Below are positions 20,401 to 28,854 of a stretch of 64,000 nt of DNA, one piece after another. The DNA lies in NCBI RefSeq assembly GCF_003324165.1, contig NW_025407835.1, positions 620,001 to 684,000 on the forward strand, in the 5' to 3' direction. This DNA comes from Naegleria lovaniensis (Eukaryota > Heterolobosea > Eutetramitea > Acrasida > Naegleriidae). The number at the start of each line of letters is the position of its first letter. Positions within the stretch are counted from its first letter, which is position 1. Made by a program: the position numbers and the translations under genes. A model generated the notes under the pieces. That model was given only the letters and a program-made list of their open reading frames with translations. It searched no databases and was not told the origin of the DNA.

Positions 20401-21840
20401 GTCAATATCGCGCCATTCTGTGTCTTTCCTAGTGAGCTGTTCGATTTTTTTAAAGGTCATACTGTCACCTTGCGCCAGGGGTTCAGTGGAAAAACCCTTC
20501 TCTGCGATAAGGGTTCTAATTTCTTCCATCTCCCCTTTGGAAAGATCTCTGTTATCGATTTCTAGGGCATTGGAAGCTGTAAGAGGTGCCTTCCATGAGG
20601 TAGGATTCGTCACTTGATTTATATAGGTATTTTCCAAAGGCACGAATGTTGAAGTTGGATCTTCTTTGATATCAATCTTTGGCTTGGAAAATTGGTCACT
20701 CGGTATTTCAATAAGAGATGGCTCTTCATATTTTGTGTTCCATACTTGAATTTTTCGATCCATCTCTTCAACCAGTTCATTGAGATCTCTCCAATGTTCT
20801 TCGGAAAGCTTCAAAGGTTTTGATAAAATAGTTGACGCAATATTTGAGTAATTTTCTCTTAAATTTTCAATTAGGCCCTGTATATACTGATATTCTTCCT
20901 TATTAGCAGAATTAATTTGTCTAATTTCAAGATTTCTGATCTCATTTTCCATTGCTGTCTTTTTTTCTTGATCTGTGGAATCTGTTGAAAAAATAATAGA
21001 AAAATTTTCTGGAGAGTAAAGAGGAGGAAAGGAGTCGGATAGTAAGCTCTCTCCATAGCCAGATATTCCATAAAGTAATTTCAGAGCTCTAATATTTGCG
21101 ATGTATGATCTCACTCTTGAAGAATTGTTTGTGTTCGTTGAGTTTTTGTTGTTGCTTGACTCCTCAACAGGACCAACCCATTTGATTGTTTCTTGAGTTG
21201 ATGGGTCGCTATTGTTAAGAGGATATATCGCCTTCAAATACTCGGTTTCTTTTTCGCTCAGAGGAGTAATGTTTTCTCCCCTTGTGGTGAGGATGTCTTC
21301 GTTGTTGTGATCTAACACAAGTTTTCGAATATAATTTTTGAAATGGATCCAACTTTCTTCCGACATGTCAATCCCAAACAAAGTTTCAACTCTCTTTTGG
21401 AGATTTTGTTCTGCAATGAGAGCCACAGATTTAATAGACCCTCCTTTTTCCAAGTCACCTCCAACAATTACATTCTTAAAAGTATCAAAATAATCAACCC
21501 CTTCGTGATACTTGTCTATAAATTGATTTGTAGGGTACACGTTTACATTGGATTTATGCTTCACAGTTGAGTCACTAGTGGCTGAAGAGGTCATGTTAAA
21601 TGTTATTATAGTCCGGTTTTGGGTGTGCTTTGGTGATATTCTTATATTGTCCTCTTCGTCTGAAGATGAAGTATCGCCTGTGGTTAGATGTGATTCGTTT
21701 GATAATGAGGATATCATTTCCTTTTTGATGTTAGCATGCTTATGTATGGAAGAGCTTGGTAATAAATAATTGATGGCCGACATTAGCACATATTTCGTAA
21801 AACGTTCAGATTTAGCTTTGGTTCTGTCTAGTATGTTCAT
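17467..21840 (-). CDS. Large orphan protein, 1457 aa, with Pro-rich C-terminus
   Basis: A single uninterrupted frame of 1457 codons from an ATG at 21840. The first ~1280 residues are hydrophilic and mostly helical by composition, with Lys/Glu/Gln-rich stretches such as LVKERERLKH and ELLLEREFRILDQLLDQMNR that may be short coiled coils. Residues ~1330-1440 are strongly Pro-rich (LLPPPPPKKVEKKPP, TPPPVTPTIIPPQM) and could bind SH3, WW or profilin. I see no signal peptide, membrane span, Walker motif or zinc motif, and recognise no family. Length and lack of stops make the CDS certain. It follows the next gene upstream by only 37 bases on the same strand, so the two may share a promoter region or be mis-split. 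Splice joining at that gap did not work in my check. Confidence 0.85.
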   Translation of the reverse strand: MNILDRTKAKSERFTKYVLMSAINYLLPSSSIHKHANIKKEMISSLSNESHLTTGDTSSSDEEDNIRISPKHTQNRTIITFNMTSSATSDSTVKHKSNVNVYPTNQFIDKYHEGVDYFDTFKNVIVGGDLEKGGSIKSVALIAEQNLQKRVETLFGIDMSEESWIHFKNYIRKLVLDHNNEDILTTRGENITPLSEKETEYLKAIYPLNNSDPSTQETIKWVGPVEESSNNKNSTNTNNSSRVRSYIANIRALKLLYGISGYGESLLSDSFPPLYSPENFSIIFSTDSTDQEKKTAMENEIRNLEIRQINSANKEEYQYIQGLIENLRENYSNIASTILSKPLKLSEEHWRDLNELVEEMDRKIQVWNTKYEEPSLIEIPSDQFSKPKIDIKEDPTSTFVPLENTYINQVTNPTSWKAPLTASNALEIDNRDLSKGEMEEIRTLIAEKGFSTEPLAQGDSMTFKKIEQLTRKDTEWRDIDEFTVLPFTNEQHVFGSKKDPIKEMTLVLKKFKNGVYNSVKGFKFFGVSPSDSSRKYDWEVGTRLNADEKALVSPYGINLEAFYNFIIQKTHLSTKHALTESKKIASFFFTDLNIDEEKQPLSKLGSKIRNMYHTIMKSDSSIGTMILNALNNSKLRSYYMLDNEKKKWIENSENIQSENEQMNNLVKQGITKESQESYDTGSTYYLQNTFQIDEKIWEPIDLVQFAVGTDVFKIVETLKRDAMQDAFQQLKNSGINIPHSCTVDDFISHDTSNARAIKNKLLLPRVHEIIQERFDKLSLMHLEGSILQMESELASKSISGLEPTDSEKKDLALLKEKLVKERERLKHITEPTFTITPLEQARLEQLGIYQQSLNAITVKSAKEQVDREKELLLEREFRILDQLLDQMNREQRRELLSIRSKDNSAYSLLHQHQEAIKNYARLRSYYNQIARKDSTLREWQSLTLKEKIAFEKEFKKQAKGEYEDIVHSVTRMMQSSQFAETFSFIASGLAKMIADKKKQHTELDKALLASLDNERQTLASFTKEFIIKNGIDQRYRAKQLAKFRKLDPSEKRLREMYNYENYDSSILSQPLSNGPTQSRSKTTSEGDYSKTTHELKLVEELISNEFTQEEIQSLVSHHNEIQHNLKRDRIHLLNKHSSKPTDNLLVIQDTEQDPIFSILNMQPREYLTWAQQELFRKLLNTQFSTLLTQWRSNTEKSVALTVSPHYLKSHDHPLSSSHNSIIYDYDRLVSLNHTIIPTPQNHNKTELRDSSRMDKSTLISTLQEPIFPEIKWKGSYKDLQLVYLKLQLERSHRPHYIRSILEFHNANTPERFLQRSFWKGVWMLPESLSNFIHTSQPPPILKLLPPPPPKKVEKKPPVQIKPTEPPPVITPIIPTLPVPTIQTPPPPVTPTIIPPQMPSIPRMVVPVQRVPPPTPTPPPIQPPSQPSVIPQRQAVTVSQNPIYPRYLLNDLNRRLFQ

Positions 21841-21877
21841 TGTGATGATGGCTTCTTGTGAAATTGATAACTACGGA

Positions 21878-22603
21878 CTAAAACCTACACTTGTGATTTT
21901 TCGATAGTTCTTTTTTGTTAGGTATTTGTGAATCTTCGTCAAAACTTGTTGCACTATTTTCATGATTTAAACCATCATTGGATGTAGATCTTCTTTTGCT
22001 ATCTCTGAAGAATAACGTTTCTACAAGTGAAGTATCTTGATTCGAGTGTGAAATAATTTTTTTCAATAGCTCTTGTTCCTTATGTTGAACAAACAATTCC
22101 AAAATTTCCAAGGATTCACATTCTTTTTCTAAATCAATTACTTTCCTGTTCATTTCTAACCATTCTCTAAATGATTCTTTCGGAGCATTAGTTTCAGAAT
22201 TGCCTCGTGTCGATTTTTGTTCAATATGTTCTTGCTGTGGCGATACCTGGTCTTTCGTCATGATATTTTCTAATAGTGAGGATTGTGGCTCAGAAGCGCT
22301 TTTCTCATCGTGTGTGTTATTTTCTGAAGAAGGCTTTCCATCTCCTTTTAATTCAGCAAGAAAATGTTGATTTAATTCTTCTCTCAGTTGTTTTACAGAA
22401 GCATGTTGTGTTTCGGAATCATCCTCACTAATAACATCATGGTTTGCTTGGAGTGAATTGGACAAATCCAAAATTAACTGATCAAACAAGTCATCATCTT
22501 CGGCAGTCCAACTTTTGCCAGACGCATGAGATGAGGCTTCATCATCGGATTGCTGATGTTCGATTTCTTCACCATGTGGTTGAGTATTTTGGGTGCCATT
22601 CAT
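21878..22603 (-). CDS. Acidic orphan protein, 241 aa
   Basis: A frame starting at the first true ATG (22603). It is rich in Glu, Ser, Asn and Gln, with no membrane span and no known domain. Segments DDDLFDQLILDLSNSLQ and REWLEMNRKVIDLEKECESL look helical and may be a short coiled coil. The C-terminus is basic (KNHKCRF). The stop lies 37 bases upstream of the start of the 1457-residue protein. I considered an intron joining the two, but the possible donor GTAGGT and acceptors in the gap give either a stop or the wrong phase. Function unknown. Confidence 0.7.
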   Translation of the reverse strand: MNGTQNTQPHGEEIEHQQSDDEASSHASGKSWTAEDDDLFDQLILDLSNSLQANHDVISEDDSETQHASVKQLREELNQHFLAELKGDGKPSSENNTHDEKSASEPQSSLLENIMTKDQVSPQQEHIEQKSTRGNSETNAPKESFREWLEMNRKVIDLEKECESLEILELFVQHKEQELLKKIISHSNQDTSLVETLFFRDSKRRSTSNDGLNHENSATSFDEDSQIPNKKELSKNHKCRF

Positions 22604-22787
22604 GATGATGGTGTTATTATTGTTAATCAAAGTAGTTGTGCTGTGATGGTGGATGTTTATTCAGGCGGAGCAATTTCGTTAATAACTCCAATCACAACGT
22701 TTCATTATTTTTTGTTTGCAAAAACGAAAATGTTAGGTGGTATACAATAAAGTTCTAATTTACATGGCTTGCAGTAAATTGGTACAA

Positions 22788-24353
22788 TTAGGCAGTAGTT
22801 GAGGATGCGTTTGCTTGCGAAACGTTCGTTGTGCCAGTGTCAGCATCATAGTCAATATTGAAGAAGGACAGTTCCCACCTTACTTGTGAACCACTTTGAA
22901 TTGCCACAAGTCTCCAAAACAAAGTCATAAACGACAAGATCAATAAAACGAGTAAGAGAATAGCCACGCTTTGTCGAACGGCTCTCTTCTTTTTGAAATT
23001 ACCTCCCACATTGTTTTTGGCAAGAAAAAACACAAACACACTTAATCCTGCTACAATAATAAATACAATAGTCCTAAAATCGATAAGCTTCAAAATTTCT
23101 CCAATGTCACCACCTGTACTACCCCCTGTGAAAATTGCAATGAGTATGATAGTTAGAAGAACTGCCTTAAAACCACCCACTACTACAACAAGCGACACAA
23201 GGTTTGCTAAAATCATGCACGTGACAAAAGGCGGTGCTGTGTTTGGTCCTGCATTATTGCCAAATAATTCGTCAATATCTTCAGTATTTGAAATCATGTG
23301 ATTGAGCGAAGTTGCCAAGCCAAGAGCTATGGATATTTGAAAAACTACTAACGAGCATGATAATAAATCATCGACATATCGCATCAACACCAATGTAATG
23401 AAAGCAGTAATAGCAACGAGAGAATATAAATAATTTGGTTGAGGATAGGAGCTTATACTCTTGTCCATCTTGTTGTAGAGATGTGACATTCCGTACATTA
23501 TAATTAAGGTAAGCTGCAATATCATGTGAATTAAAGTTAGAATTGGATTTGAAGGGTAAATTCCTGCAATTAATGTACTAAAAATTACTGGCATGAATGT
23601 GATGAGCAATAACAAAGAGCCTCCAGCTGAAAGAGCCTTCTGTTTGATATATTCTACTTCGTTAGCGAGCCCGTAATCAGGTTGTTCCTGTGGTGAAATA
23701 AATAAAAATTTCAGCAATCGAATGTACAGAATGGGGTATGACATTAAATACCTCAGATAACTCTTTAAATAAGGCTGAGAGCTAGAGTTAATCCTGTTGA
23801 TATATTGGTTTCTTTCTTCTTCATAAATAAATGCAATACTATTTCTCCATATTTTGTATTGTGAATATCTTTGTTGATAAGTTTCGTAATAATTCTGCTC
23901 GTCGTGACATGCTCGTGCGAGATCCTTTGGTGAATTTCCCATGATAGAATCATGATTGATTTCAGATTGTGGAACAAGTTCAAACTCGTTTTGATCTGTA
24001 TCCCGATCAGATGTATCTTGTTGCAATGAGTCATTGTTTGAATTTACTCTCAATAATCTCCAATCCTTCTGCAAGAGCAGCTTCCACAAAATTGATTTTC
24101 TTGAATTGTCTTGAAATCCTGAATTTACACAAGATATCCGCACTAACGAATCCCGATCCAAATATTGAAAAATCTCAATCAATATTTCGGGAGGAATAAA
24201 TACTTTTGTTGCCACAACATGTACTGCCGTCCCAGACGAATCACTATTTCTCTTGAAAGGATGATGATGGTGAACACGATCATACAATTCGTGATGATCA
24301 TCCACATGAGCATCATCATCATTTATCGTCTTGAGAATTGTAAATTCGGCCAT
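22788..24353 (-). CDS. F-box protein with a polytopic membrane domain, 521 aa
   Basis: Start taken at the first true ATG (24353, MAEFTILK). Residues ~53-95 form an F-box (IPPEILIEIFQYLDRDSLVR, then SILWKLLLQKDW). An acidic, Asn/Asp-rich linker with a charged helix follows. The C-terminal half has about eight hydrophobic spans, including LLLLITFMPVIFSTLIAGIY, LVAITAFITLVLMRYV, FVTCMILANLVSLVVVVGGF, TIVFIIVAGLSVFVFFLA and SVAILLLVLLILSFMTLFW. F-box proteins recruit substrates to SCF ubiquitin ligases. Here the F-box would be tethered at a membrane. The membrane part matches no transporter family I know. The minus-strand frame stays open upstream to 24551 but without an ATG. It is divergent from the DUF4116 gene. 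Confidence 0.85.
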   Translation of the reverse strand: MAEFTILKTINDDDAHVDDHHELYDRVHHHHPFKRNSDSSGTAVHVVATKVFIPPEILIEIFQYLDRDSLVRISCVNSGFQDNSRKSILWKLLLQKDWRLLRVNSNNDSLQQDTSDRDTDQNEFELVPQSEINHDSIMGNSPKDLARACHDEQNYYETYQQRYSQYKIWRNSIAFIYEEERNQYINRINSSSQPYLKSYLRYLMSYPILYIRLLKFLFISPQEQPDYGLANEVEYIKQKALSAGGSLLLLITFMPVIFSTLIAGIYPSNPILTLIHMILQLTLIIMYGMSHLYNKMDKSISSYPQPNYLYSLVAITAFITLVLMRYVDDLLSCSLVVFQISIALGLATSLNHMISNTEDIDELFGNNAGPNTAPPFVTCMILANLVSLVVVVGGFKAVLLTIILIAIFTGGSTGGDIGEILKLIDFRTIVFIIVAGLSVFVFFLAKNNVGGNFKKKRAVRQSVAILLLVLLILSFMTLFWRLVAIQSGSQVRWELSFFNIDYDADTGTTNVSQANASSTTA

Positions 24354-24700
24354 TTTTTGCTCTCCGTAAAATCGAAACAGAAGTTTGTTGGAAAGATCAT
24401 GTTGTTCATAACACGTGTAATGGAGAAATTTGTTCTTTCGCAAGGCAACGAGGAGGTATGACCGCTCTTTCTCTCTGTGAAATTGTAAAGGAATGAGTGA
24501 AACACTCTTGTCATCTACCGCAGAAAAGACAGAGTTAAAGTGCTCTTCCAAATTTGATCATCTGACGTGGAACAAAATGGTCATGAATTTGAGCAATGAA
24601 ACACCCAAAGAGTTTTTGGGTCCTAAATTGTTGTGGAATGCGTTCTATGTTGCATTCCTTTCAATAACATTTTTCAAAAAAACAAATAGTCATAAGGGAC
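24354..24700. other. Divergent promoter region
   Basis: 347 bases between divergent starts. The minus-strand frame of the F-box gene remains open here to 24551 but contains no ATG, so it is read as 5' UTR. Confidence 0.4.
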
Positions 24701-26410
24701 ATGTGTGAAATGGTTTCATTGAGTGAAATGTATTGCAATGATCAAGTTCGAGTGGTTTTAATAGATTTTGAAATTTCATCATCATCATCCATGAGTATGT
24801 CTGATGAATGTCATGAGACAGAAGAGCGTCTTCTTGTCAAGGAACTCATGTCGCAATTGAATAAGAAATTCTTTTTGCAACAGCGTGGAAAGAAGAAATT
24901 CTTAGAACATTACGAGCTCGTAACACAACCCTCTCGTCATTGTTTTATACCCATAGAATTTACGAAGGACAAATCCTATGTGCTCAATGTCATTCAACAG
25001 AACAGGGAAAATTGTGAAATGTCTTTTTTGAGAAATGCCATTCTTACTTTTCCACGTGATAGACAAGTTGTTCTTGAAATTGTAAAACGTAAAGGATACT
25101 TGCTTGAGTATGCTTGTGAAGAGCTGAGAAATGATAAGGATCTTGTCATGGAGGCTCTCAAACAGAATGGTTGTGCCTATAAATTTGTTTCTGAATCTTT
25201 GAAGAATGAAAAGGAAATAGTTTTAACCTCGGTAAAACAAATCGAACATTCAGAGGGTCACTTATTGTCAAGGGAATGGAAGATAGATAATGACGTTTTT
25301 TTGTGTTCCATTTGTCCAAATCGTGCTCACAACTATTCACATACCAACTGGAATCTTGATTGCATCATGCTGTATTCCACATTGAGCTCTGATAAGGAAT
25401 TTTACTTGGATACTGTGCATAGACATCCGTCGGCATTAGAATTCGCTTCAGAAGACCTCAAGAATGACAAAGAGTTCATACTTTCATGTGTTGCACTAAA
25501 TGGAAAAGCACTGCAATTCGCATCTCCAAGCTTGAGAAATGACAAACAAGTGGTTTTTGAGGCATTGAAACAAAATAGGTTTTCCCTTTCATTTGCCTCC
25601 AATGAGATCAAGAGTGACAAAGCATTTATGATGAAAGCAATTCTTGAAAATCATCATGTTCGGACTTCGGCCAGTCAAGCTCTACAATTTGCTTCACAAG
25701 AGCTTTGGAACGAACAAGACCTTATCTTCTCAGCAAATCCATCTCATGTTCTAACAGCGTTTATGTATTGGGAAATAGAAAATAGTCGTCAGAAACCACA
25801 AGCTCAAGTTGCGCTCAGCATTCGAGAATTGTACATGAACAAGTTGAAACAGGACAGGAATTTTTTATTACACGCTGTTGCATTAGATGGAACAATGCTA
25901 AAACATGGCTCTGACGATTTGAAAAACGATAAGGACATAGTATTTGAAGCAATCAACAACACTGAAGATGCTTTAAGATATGCTTCTGATTCATTGAAAC
26001 ACGATAAGGAATTTATGTTGAAGATTGTGCAACAAAAGCCACGTGTCTTCACATTGTTTGAAACTAGAAATTATTTTGCACCGTTTTTACAAGACAGGGA
26101 CTTTGTTTTGCGTTTGATTCGACAACATCTCACTTGTGTGCTGTTTTATATTTCACCCCAGTTGAGACTTGACAGAGAATTAGTTCTTGAAGCTGTTAGA
26201 CAAATTGATTTTGCATGGGATTGTATTGCATTTGTCAGTGATGTCATGGTAAGGAAAAAAGATGAGATTTTCCATGATCCAGAAATTGAAATGGAATGTG
26301 TGAAACACACTGGATACGCACGAACGTTCAGTATGGAGTTGTATCAGGCTAGAATGGATCATTATTATTATGGTGCTTATTTGGGAAATAAGGTCCATTA
26401 CTCTGAATGA
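24701..26410 (+). CDS. DUF4116 repeat protein, 569 aa
   Basis: Single exon. From about residue 85 onward the protein is built from ~48-residue DUF4116-type repeats with the pattern L-K/R-N-D-K-E/D-x-V-x-x-A-V/L-K-Q-N-G-x-A-L-x-F/Y-A-S/C. Clear copies are ELRNDKDLVMEALKQNGCAY, SLKNEKEIVLTSVKQ, DLKNDKEFILSCVALNGKAL, SLRNDKQVVFEALKQN, EIKSDKAFMMKAILEN and DLKNDKDIVFEAINNTEDAL, plus more divergent ones towards the end. DUF4116 is an alpha-helical repeat of unknown function. From general knowledge it is expanded in amoebae and also found in giant viruses and amoeba-associated bacteria. There is no signal peptide or membrane span. No viral or bacterial neighbours are seen, so this looks like a resident family member. 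Confidence 0.85.
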   Translation: MCEMVSLSEMYCNDQVRVVLIDFEISSSSSMSMSDECHETEERLLVKELMSQLNKKFFLQQRGKKKFLEHYELVTQPSRHCFIPIEFTKDKSYVLNVIQQNRENCEMSFLRNAILTFPRDRQVVLEIVKRKGYLLEYACEELRNDKDLVMEALKQNGCAYKFVSESLKNEKEIVLTSVKQIEHSEGHLLSREWKIDNDVFLCSICPNRAHNYSHTNWNLDCIMLYSTLSSDKEFYLDTVHRHPSALEFASEDLKNDKEFILSCVALNGKALQFASPSLRNDKQVVFEALKQNRFSLSFASNEIKSDKAFMMKAILENHHVRTSASQALQFASQELWNEQDLIFSANPSHVLTAFMYWEIENSRQKPQAQVALSIRELYMNKLKQDRNFLLHAVALDGTMLKHGSDDLKNDKDIVFEAINNTEDALRYASDSLKHDKEFMLKIVQQKPRVFTLFETRNYFAPFLQDRDFVLRLIRQHLTCVLFYISPQLRLDRELVLEAVRQIDFAWDCIAFVSDVMVRKKDEIFHDPEIEMECVKHTGYARTFSMELYQARMDHYYYGAYLGNKVHYSE

Positions 26411-26955
26411 ATTTTACTGTGAAATATGTAGCTGCTAGGAAACGTATGTTCCCTCTAAAATTTAATTCCGCGTTTTGTTGCTCGGGAGCAAAAGTAAAAG
26501 TTTTGTAAGGTAATAATGATGTCATTCCAAAATCTTTCTATTTCTTTATGATGTGTTGATTTTTCCATTGATAATTCGTGGAATTTCAATGAAAACTCAA
26601 TCCAACGTTCACTTATAAATCGTTAAGAATGATAAATTATTCGTTGAAAAACTCTTCATGACATTCCGTTTTGAACATGTAACCACAATTAATGCAAGAT
26701 CTCTGAATTTCACCTCAATTCACACCACCATTGTGTTGTAAACATTTTCACACCACCATTGTGTTGTAAACATTTTCACAACGGATTGTACTCCCGCATC
26801 TGCCGCTTGCAAGGATGACCATAATCTCTGCCTGTGTGCTTTTCTCTTTTCTATATTGAGGATGCAATTCTTCGATTAAATTCCCTTCATCAAAAAAAAT
26901 CCGAAATTTGAGAGTTCATAAGGATCATTCTTCGCTTTCAGAGGGTGCCATAGAA
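26411..26955. other. Spacer with a 28-bp tandem duplication
   Basis: 545 bases upstream of the HAD gene. The only structure seen is the duplicated 28-base unit at 26721-26776. Confidence 0.5.
26721..26776. repeat. Two perfect tandem copies of a 28-bp unit
   Basis: The unit beginning CACACCACCATTGTG occurs at 26721-26748 and again, identical, at 26749-26776, followed by a partial third copy (CACA). It lies about 180 bases before the HAD-gene start, in probable promoter sequence. Identity of the copies implies recent duplication. Confidence 0.85.
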
Positions 26956-28101
26956 ATGAGAAAACAATTGGTGGCTTTTCCAAAGACGACAACGAGTCAT
27001 TTGCTTGTTGGATCTCCATGGAGTCGTTTTTTCAGCAAACAACTCTCTCCGAAAGAAGGATCTGTTGAATTACATTTCCGATATGGAATTGGTAATCAGC
27101 ACTCACAAGGCTTTTCTACTGCACTTTCCAGACAAGAACAAAAGGCAGTGATGAATGGTGGTCGAGCTTCGTTGAGAATTTTTATGGATTTTGATTCAAC
27201 TCTCACTCGGAAAGATACATGTACATTAATTCCTCAGCTTGCGGTGGCTAAACAATCTTCAAACATTGAATTGTTACAAAATTGGAAAAATATTTCTGGT
27301 GCATTTATGGAAAAGTATGAGAAGGCTCTGCATGATGGTCATAAGCTTAACAATTTTTCTCAATTTTTGGATGGCTTGGATCGTGCAGAATTGTTTGGCG
27401 TTACTGGTGTGGAAGAAAAACTAGTTTTGAAGGGAATATCTAAAGACGACTTGAAATCTCTCATTTTCAAATTTAACAGCGAGCTTGCAGTGAATTGTGA
27501 AAGCATTTTTAATTTGATTTGCAACGGTAGTGCCAGCACGAGTGAAAACTGTAAAAATAGTAGGATTGAGTTGTGTATTTTATCAAGCAATTGGTCATTA
27601 GATGTGATTGAAAGTTTTTTGTTTGAGAAGGTTCAACCACTTGTAAATAAGACATTAAGGATATGGCCAATTAACAGATTGTCCAGCAATGATGACCCAT
27701 TGTGGAGTGCTGAGCATTCATTTTTTCCCAACATTTATATTTATTCTAATGATTTGAGATTTGATGACAACAATTTGACTGATGGGAAATTCTTGACCAA
27801 ACAATGTGTGACGTCCATGGACAAGTTAATGTCTCTAAGGCATCATTTATTTCTCAGTAGAGACACTAGTCGGAGTGTGTACATTGGAGATTCATTCAAT
27901 GACATGAGGTGCATCTTGGAGACCAATGGAATTTTTTACTTTCCACCTGATCGACAACACAATGTTTTGGATTATTGTTCCAAGTTTGGAATTCAAATGA
28001 AGACGCTCCAAGAAAATCAATTCAGAATTTCACATCACACTCCGACCATAGCTCACGATTGGAAAGAAATCACACAGGCCATTGAGAATGAAATCTGCTA
28101 G
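26956..28101 (+). CDS. HAD-superfamily phosphatase, 381 aa
   Basis: Start at the first true ATG (26956). Motif I is MDFDSTLT with nucleophile Asp78 and Asp80. Motif II is the Ser of LSSNWS (~210). Motif III/IV is YIGDSFNDM (Asp312 and nearby acidic residues). The helical cap (residues ~90-190) lies between motifs I and II, as in C1-cap HAD enzymes. The layout with WKNISGAFMEKYEKAL resembles the HAD part of plant TH2 thiamine-monophosphate phosphatases and related phosphoserine-phosphatase-like enzymes, but I do not assign a substrate. The N-terminal ~60 residues (MRKQLVAFPKTTTSHLL, Arg/Ser-rich, few acids) could be a mitochondrial presequence. The next phosphatase gene begins 71 bases after its stop on the same strand. 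Confidence 0.85.
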   Translation: MRKQLVAFPKTTTSHLLVGSPWSRFFSKQLSPKEGSVELHFRYGIGNQHSQGFSTALSRQEQKAVMNGGRASLRIFMDFDSTLTRKDTCTLIPQLAVAKQSSNIELLQNWKNISGAFMEKYEKALHDGHKLNNFSQFLDGLDRAELFGVTGVEEKLVLKGISKDDLKSLIFKFNSELAVNCESIFNLICNGSASTSENCKNSRIELCILSSNWSLDVIESFLFEKVQPLVNKTLRIWPINRLSSNDDPLWSAEHSFFPNIYIYSNDLRFDDNNLTDGKFLTKQCVTSMDKLMSLRHHLFLSRDTSRSVYIGDSFNDMRCILETNGIFYFPPDRQHNVLDYCSKFGIQMKTLQENQFRISHHTPTIAHDWKEITQAIENEIC

Positions 28102-28172
28102 AGTTTTATTAATAAATTTGACATGCACAAGGAACTTTGCAGAACAGCAAAAAAATTGATTCTATTCCAATC

Positions 28173-28814
28173 ATGACCTCAGACACAGATCACACTTGTA
28201 ACTCCACACAACACGCCGAAAAGGAACAATCTTCCTCGTCACTGCAATACGTCAATGAACAATTAGTACCAGGTTTTTCTTGGATCATTCAAGATGAATT
28301 GGCCGGAATGAAATTCCCAAATGAATCACAATTTTACGAAAACTTATTATCGGAACCGTTTGGAGTAGGTCTAGTCATTTGTGTCAATGAGAAGTTACCT
28401 GCGTTTATTGGCAATAGCAATTCTAATATAAATATTAGCATCAAGAAAATGCATGTCATATCCAGTGTCAATGATTTGAATTCAAATTTAAATGTTGCAC
28501 ATTTCCCCATTGACGATTATGGCACTCCAAATAATTTTGAAATGGTTGAGAAAATTATCGAACTTGTACGCACTGTGAAAAGCAACACGATACAAAATAT
28601 GGAAAGTAAGGGAATTGTGGTGCATTGTATGGCAGGATTGTCTCGAACTGGAATGGTTCTTGCATGCATTCTGGTCTCTGTGTGGAAAATGACTGTTTCA
28701 GATGCTATCCAACTTGTGAATCAAAAACGTGGAAAGAATGGACGAGCTGTCATGACCTTTAAACAAGAGAAATTTGTACAAGATTTCTACAATTATTGTA
28801 ATAATAAAATCTAA
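28173..28814 (+). CDS. Dual-specificity protein phosphatase, 213 aa
   Basis: Start at the first true ATG (28173, MTSDTDHT). The PTP signature HCMAGLSRTG (His151, Cys152, Arg158) is intact. The general acid is probably Asp114 or Asp115 in the loop FPIDDYGTP. The following helix AIQLVNQKRGKNGRAVMT matches the atypical DUSP (DUSP23/VHZ-like) fold. These enzymes remove phosphate from Tyr and Ser/Thr in small proteins or, in some members, from non-protein substrates. No membrane or targeting signal is seen; the N-terminal ~30 residues are polar and variable. The next gene starts 41 bases after its stop, so three genes here are packed tail to head. Confidence 0.9.
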   Translation: MTSDTDHTCNSTQHAEKEQSSSSLQYVNEQLVPGFSWIIQDELAGMKFPNESQFYENLLSEPFGVGLVICVNEKLPAFIGNSNSNINISIKKMHVISSVNDLNSNLNVAHFPIDDYGTPNNFEMVEKIIELVRTVKSNTIQNMESKGIVVHCMAGLSRTGMVLACILVSVWKMTVSDAIQLVNQKRGKNGRAVMTFKQEKFVQDFYNYCNNKI

Positions 28815-28854
28815 CATTTTGATCAATCTATTGTTGCTTTCGAAAAATAAAAAA

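Noticed and set aside
21841-21877. Intron joining the 241-residue and 1457-residue genes
   Set aside because: Possible GT-AG pairs in the 37-base gap either create a stop or miss the phase, and the 'intron' would be far shorter than any other here.
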